The notes under the pieces were generated by a model. It made no database searches. It saw nothing but the letters and a program-made list of their open reading frames with translations, and was not told the origin of the DNA. DNA of 32,544 nucleotides from Brachionus koreanus (Eukaryota; Rotifera; Eurotatoria; Ploima; Brachionidae). Made by a program: the position numbers and the translations under genes. The stretch spans positions 5,477,737 to 5,510,280 of the forward strand of contig PJRA01000263.1 of the NCBI GenBank assembly GCA_016987375.1, in the 5' to 3' direction. Below, one piece after another: positions 29,398 through 32,544 of this stretch. How positions within the stretch are numbered: the stretch's first letter is position 1; each line of letters begins with the position of its first letter.

Positions 29398-30715
29398 ATT
29401 TAAATTTTAAATGCCAATTGAGAAATAAGCTTTTGTTTAAATAGACAATTAGATAGTTCAAGTTTTTAAAGAATAATTCAAAATTCGGAGGTATTAATAT
29501 CAATAGAAGGGAATGTTGAATAAGTGAATTCCGTTATAGCGGTTTGTTGACTAAAAACAAAGAATTGAGTGACTAGGGTTTGTTTTGTGTGAATTAATAG
29601 GTTTAATTGATGTGAAAAATTAGTCGAGCAAAGACCAATTAAGCAAATTTAGATAATTTTCCTCATTATCATCATAGATTATAAATTGTATTGAATTGAA
29701 TCCCACATTGGATTTCCATGTGTTTTCAAAAATTTTCTGATAACTCGAAATGTGATGAAAAGGCCCTTGTTATTTCTGATCCCAGATATCCTATTATTAG
29801 TTAGAATTAAAAGAGCATTTATTTGTTTGAAAAAAAGTTTTCCACTCGTTATTTGTAATACATTAAACGTTACTAATTAATTAAAAAAATTTAGAAATAA
29901 TGCTATATGATAAAAATTTAATTGACATTAAAAAATAATTGTGAAAATATTTACAAATATTCATTAATAGAGTGTTATATTTAATATTTTATCAAATAAC
30001 CGTTGATACTGTAGAATTAAAAAATTCTTGGATCAAAAACACTGAAAATATAGAAACTTTCACAAATTAAAATAATTTAGTATTTTTAAAAAAAAAATTA
30101 TTAATTGATTTAAATAATTCATTAAGCTATTATTTTTAAATGTAGATGAATTTAATATTATTTTTTGTTATTTAACAGAATATTTTTTTTTCTTAAAATT
30201 TTAAAATATTATTTTGAAGTTAAAAGCGTGTATAAAAAGCATTTCTAAGCTATATGAGCAAATAGTAAGTTTCGAATTGATATCGGACTTTTGAGTATTA
30301 AAATAGTTTTAATTAATAATTTGAGAATCATTGGCTTTTTAATCATAGAAAAAAACTATTGAAACTTTTTTTTTTATTTTTATTAGTATTTATTTTCATA
30401 TCACAATTTTTCAACTTTAAAATTTATTATAATATTTTTTTGAACTCAATACACTTGGCTGAAAGGAAGGACTAAGTTCCATTCCAACAGCCAGGGTTTA
30501 TAACCCATACTATATTTTAGATTATAAAATTTTTTCAGAGAATATTTTGAATAATAAAAAAGTAATTAGATTGCTACAAAAATTATCCAATTTCCATTTA
30601 AAATAGATAAGGAAATTGCTCAAATTGACAAATTTATTTCAAAAAGAAAACGAAAAGAAAGTTAATTAGTTAATTGATCAAAAATATTCCGGTAATGTCA
30701 GAGTTATAATTAATC
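29398..30715. other. Intergenic DNA upstream of the RRM gene
   Basis: It should include the RRM gene's promoter; I see no clear TATA box. No open frame or repeat stands out; from 29.85 kb the sequence becomes very AT-rich. Confidence 0.5.
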
Positions 30716-30833
30716 TAATTGCTCGATTTTAGTGACATGTTCTTATGGATTATTATAGTCGAAAAATTCAAAATGATAACCGGAAACATATCACTATAGC
30801 CGAATACCCAGCTAAATTAAAATCGAACAATTA
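30716..30833. mobile_element. Short MITE related to the one at 21896
   Basis: The left end reads TAATTGCTCGATTTTA and the right end in reverse complement reads TAATTGTTCGATTTTA, one mismatch in 16. Within it, TTTAGTGACATGTT (30728 onward) faces an inverted TATAGTGATATGTT (30798 leftward), forming an inner inverted repeat. The outer TA may be the target duplication. At 118 bp it is non-autonomous. TTTAGTGACATG is the same core found in both ends of the element at 21896-22041. Confidence 0.65.
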
Positions 30834-30926
30834 CCATATATTTATTTATAAGAAGAAAATCCAATCTTTCAAGGATTTAATCACTCAATTTCATTAGTTA
30901 TCATACTTGTGGATGAATACAAAGCC

Positions 30927-30964
30927 GGTTTCGAATCAAGAAATATCGAGTAACCGACTCCATT
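30927..30964 (+). repeat. Diverged direct repeat, left copy (right copy 31757-31794)
   Basis: Begins GGTTTCGAAT and ends ACTCCATT. It matches 31757-31794 at 31 of 38 positions without gaps. The two copies are 830 bp apart in the same orientation and bracket the LINE fragment. Confidence 0.5.
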
Positions 30965-31047
30965 ACTTCCAGTAGAGCGAAGTGAATTTAGCGTTTAAAA
31001 TATCATCTATTGAGTTAAATTAATCCAGGTCTATTCTTAATTATTGG

Positions 31048-31337
31048 TGATTTGATTTTTTGATGAAAAATTTATTAATAAGATTTTTTGAGCGTGTTTC
31101 CATTGGGTCTTATTTGAGCTGGTTGTGCATTTCAATGATTTTTGTTTTGACTGGTAAGAATTTGATGTGTCTAAAAAATTTGTTTAAGAGTTTTTGAAGA
31201 TCTGATGATATATTTTGAGTTGAACAACATAATGGAATAAAAGCATATTCGAAGATCGAACGAATAAAGCTTTTGAAAATAGTTTTGCATAAAGCCAAAT
31301 AATTTTTGAGTTTTAGGCTTAAAACTTTAAATGGTAT
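31048..31337 (-). pseudogene. LINE reverse transcriptase relic
   Basis: The minus-strand frame between stops reads LKLKNYLALCKTIFKSFIRS, then IFEYAFIPLCCS, then LQKLLNKFFRHIKFLPVKTK. In non-LTR retrotransposon polymerases the segment after the catalytic domain has the same pattern: a LYK-x-x-IRS-x-(L/F)EY motif, then about 20 residues later LQK-(I/L)-Q/LNK-x-x-R-x-I. The frame stops at 31110 and similar-looking sequence continues beyond it (RSKNLINKF), so the copy is decayed. A 5'-truncated LINE insertion is likely. Confidence 0.62.
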
Positions 31338-31340
31338 CTA

Positions 31341-31884
31341 TGTTTTAATTTATTCATTAATATTTTCATATAATTTTCCTTTTTAAATTATACTAACTAC
31401 ATTTTATTTTATTCATATTTTTTGTTTTTATTTAATTTTATTTTGATTATAAATTTTTATTTTTTTAATCTGAAGGAACACTAACTCGGTACAGAATACA
31501 AATAAATAAATTTAAAAAAAAATCTTGATACAAAAAATCATATTTTGTGAAATTCACATTTTGCCAGCATCTTACATCATGAAGCTTTAAATAAATTTAA
31601 ATTATCAACAGTCTCGAATCCAGTTTTGCCTGTTAAGTGACTAGTGATTTTATGTCGATTTTGTCACCAGAAGTAAAGAATTTAAAAGATATAATTCTGT
31701 TATGATTTAATTGTACAATAATTATTTTAAAATAAAATGGAAATAGTTATTAAAAAGGTTTCGAATTAACATATATCGAATTTCCTACTCCATTGTGTAA
31801 TTGCTATCTTACAATTTCTTCATGATTTATCAAAAAACCTGTTACTCTCTATTTTAATGCATCTATTTCAAATTCACAATGCTT
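31341..31884. other. AT-rich intergenic DNA
   Basis: Holds the right copy of the 38-bp direct repeat at 31757-31794. No gene seen. Confidence 0.5.
31757..31794 (+). repeat. Diverged direct repeat, right copy (left copy 30927-30964)
   Basis: See the left copy for the comparison: 31 of 38 positions identical. Confidence 0.5.
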
Positions 31885-31950
31885 TAACACTCAAAGGTCG
31901 GACAGGTCTTTTTTAACCCCTTTTGCTACTTCTGTTCTTTGTTTTTTATT
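31885..31950 (+). mobile_element. Left end of a second piggyBac-like element
   Basis: TTAA at 31885-31888 is followed by CACTCAAAGGTCGGACAGGT, then CTTTTTTAACCCCTTTTG. This aligns with the left end at 9968 over about 60 bp, including CACTCAAA, CGGA, GGTCTTTT, AACCCCTTTTG and ACTTC. I did not find the matching right end (GAGTGTTAA) before the window ends, so the element is either longer than 650 bp, perhaps with coding capacity beyond the window, or has lost its right end. Frames at 32106-32388 lie inside this interval but have no transposase motif. Confidence 0.65.
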
Positions 31951-32430
31951 CAATAAATTACCGTAAACTCGAAGATACAACCCCGGTGGTAGAAACCGTA
32001 AATTCGGTTTTATTCTGGGCATTAAACATGTGTATTTAATATTTTTCAAATATAGTTTTAAGGCCGGATTAAAACTGAATTTTCATTTTTAGTGAGTCAT
32101 TAAATGTGCAAAAAAAATTTAATTTTTTTATTCAAAAAAATTACTTCTCGGATTTGATGCGTGCATTAAAATTGCATGCATATAGTTCAAACAATTACAA
32201 TTTACGTTATATTACGTTCAGCACAACGAACGGAGTTAAGATTAAGAGACACAACAAATTCACTTTATTTAAACCAAATAAAAATTCCAACCGGATCTCA
32301 AACCAATAATAATGAAAACGAAGATCAATTTCTCGAGTTGCAGTTATATATACCAACAGTTTCAATCATCACCATCGACGCCAAATAAACAAAAACCCAA
32401 ATTTTTTAATATTTACATTTTTACTAAATT
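31951..32430. other. Sequence inside or next to the second piggyBac-like element, no supported gene
   Basis: A less AT-rich patch at 31962-32030 precedes two overlapping plus-strand frames (32106-32309 and 32176-32388) of 67 and 70 codons. Neither has a motif that I recognise. They might be remnants of a coding sequence with a frameshift. Confidence 0.35.
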
Positions 32431-32544
32431 AACGGGTGATGCATAAGTAAATGGACAAAAATTAAAAGTGAATATCTCAAAAAATAAAAATGATATTAAG
32501 TTCTGGTTTTTTTCTGATGTTAAGAATTTATTTTTCAATAGAAT
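32431..32544 (+). mobile_element. Probable mariner-like element end, cut by the window edge
   Basis: CGGGTGATGCATAAGTAAAT starts just after TTAA near 32430 and is followed by GGACAAAAATT and AATATCTCAAAAAATAAAAA. Many Tc1/mariner-superfamily ends have a GGGTG-x-x-x-CA-x-AAGTAA-x-TGGAC pattern followed by a segment like this. Only the left end is visible, so neither the target duplication nor the partner repeat can be tested here. Confidence 0.4.

Overview
The window is strongly AT-rich eukaryotic nuclear DNA, by eye well over 70% A+T. It is not bacterial. Genes have spliced exons with mostly 50-80 nt GT-AG introns, AATAAA-type signals close to their stop codons, and purely metazoan families: a caspase with a death domain, an ependymin-related secreted protein, TOM20 and a PP2A B56 subunit. 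Small AT-rich introns, low GC and abundant short DNA-transposon relics would suit a small invertebrate such as a monogonont rotifer (Brachionus-like). That placement is inference; another AT-rich invertebrate is possible.

Layout. 1-5.25 kb has no gene I can support. It holds a GC-rich island, a small tandem repeat, an imperfect fold-back, and a compact MITE with long terminal inverted repeats (4208-4392). 5318-6956 (+) is a four-exon caspase whose death domain lies C-terminal to the protease, an unusual order. It converges on a single-exon secreted ependymin-related protein (7283-7885, -) with a TATA box just upstream. 8-10.2 kb is mostly empty apart from a LINE relic and a piggyBac-like MITE (TTAA duplications) that contains the only assembly gap. 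P5C reductase (10221-11051, -) is head-to-head with an unrecognised 276-aa protein (11386-12216, +). 12.2-14.2 kb is a relic zone: a MULE transposase fragment, two near-perfect palindromes and a LINE 3' end.

Four-exon TOM20 (14272-14972, -) follows, then AT-rich DNA with a tRNA-derived SINE candidate (about 15770-16030). Four-exon PP2A B56 (17424-20516, -) contains a 1.3-kb intron. From 20.5 to 28.4 kb is an 8-kb stretch with no convincing gene and one small MITE (21896-22041). A single-exon RRM protein (28585-29397, -) is the last gene. The right end is repeat-rich: a second MITE sharing a core motif with the first, a LINE fragment, a second piggyBac-like end, and a probable mariner-like end cut by the window edge.

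The genes do not form a pathway. They are housekeeping and signalling genes (mitochondrial import, proline synthesis, phosphatase targeting, RNA binding, apoptosis) separated by transposon debris. The item most worth following is the caspase with a C-terminal death domain. The second is the set of short inverted-repeat elements, some of which share motifs.
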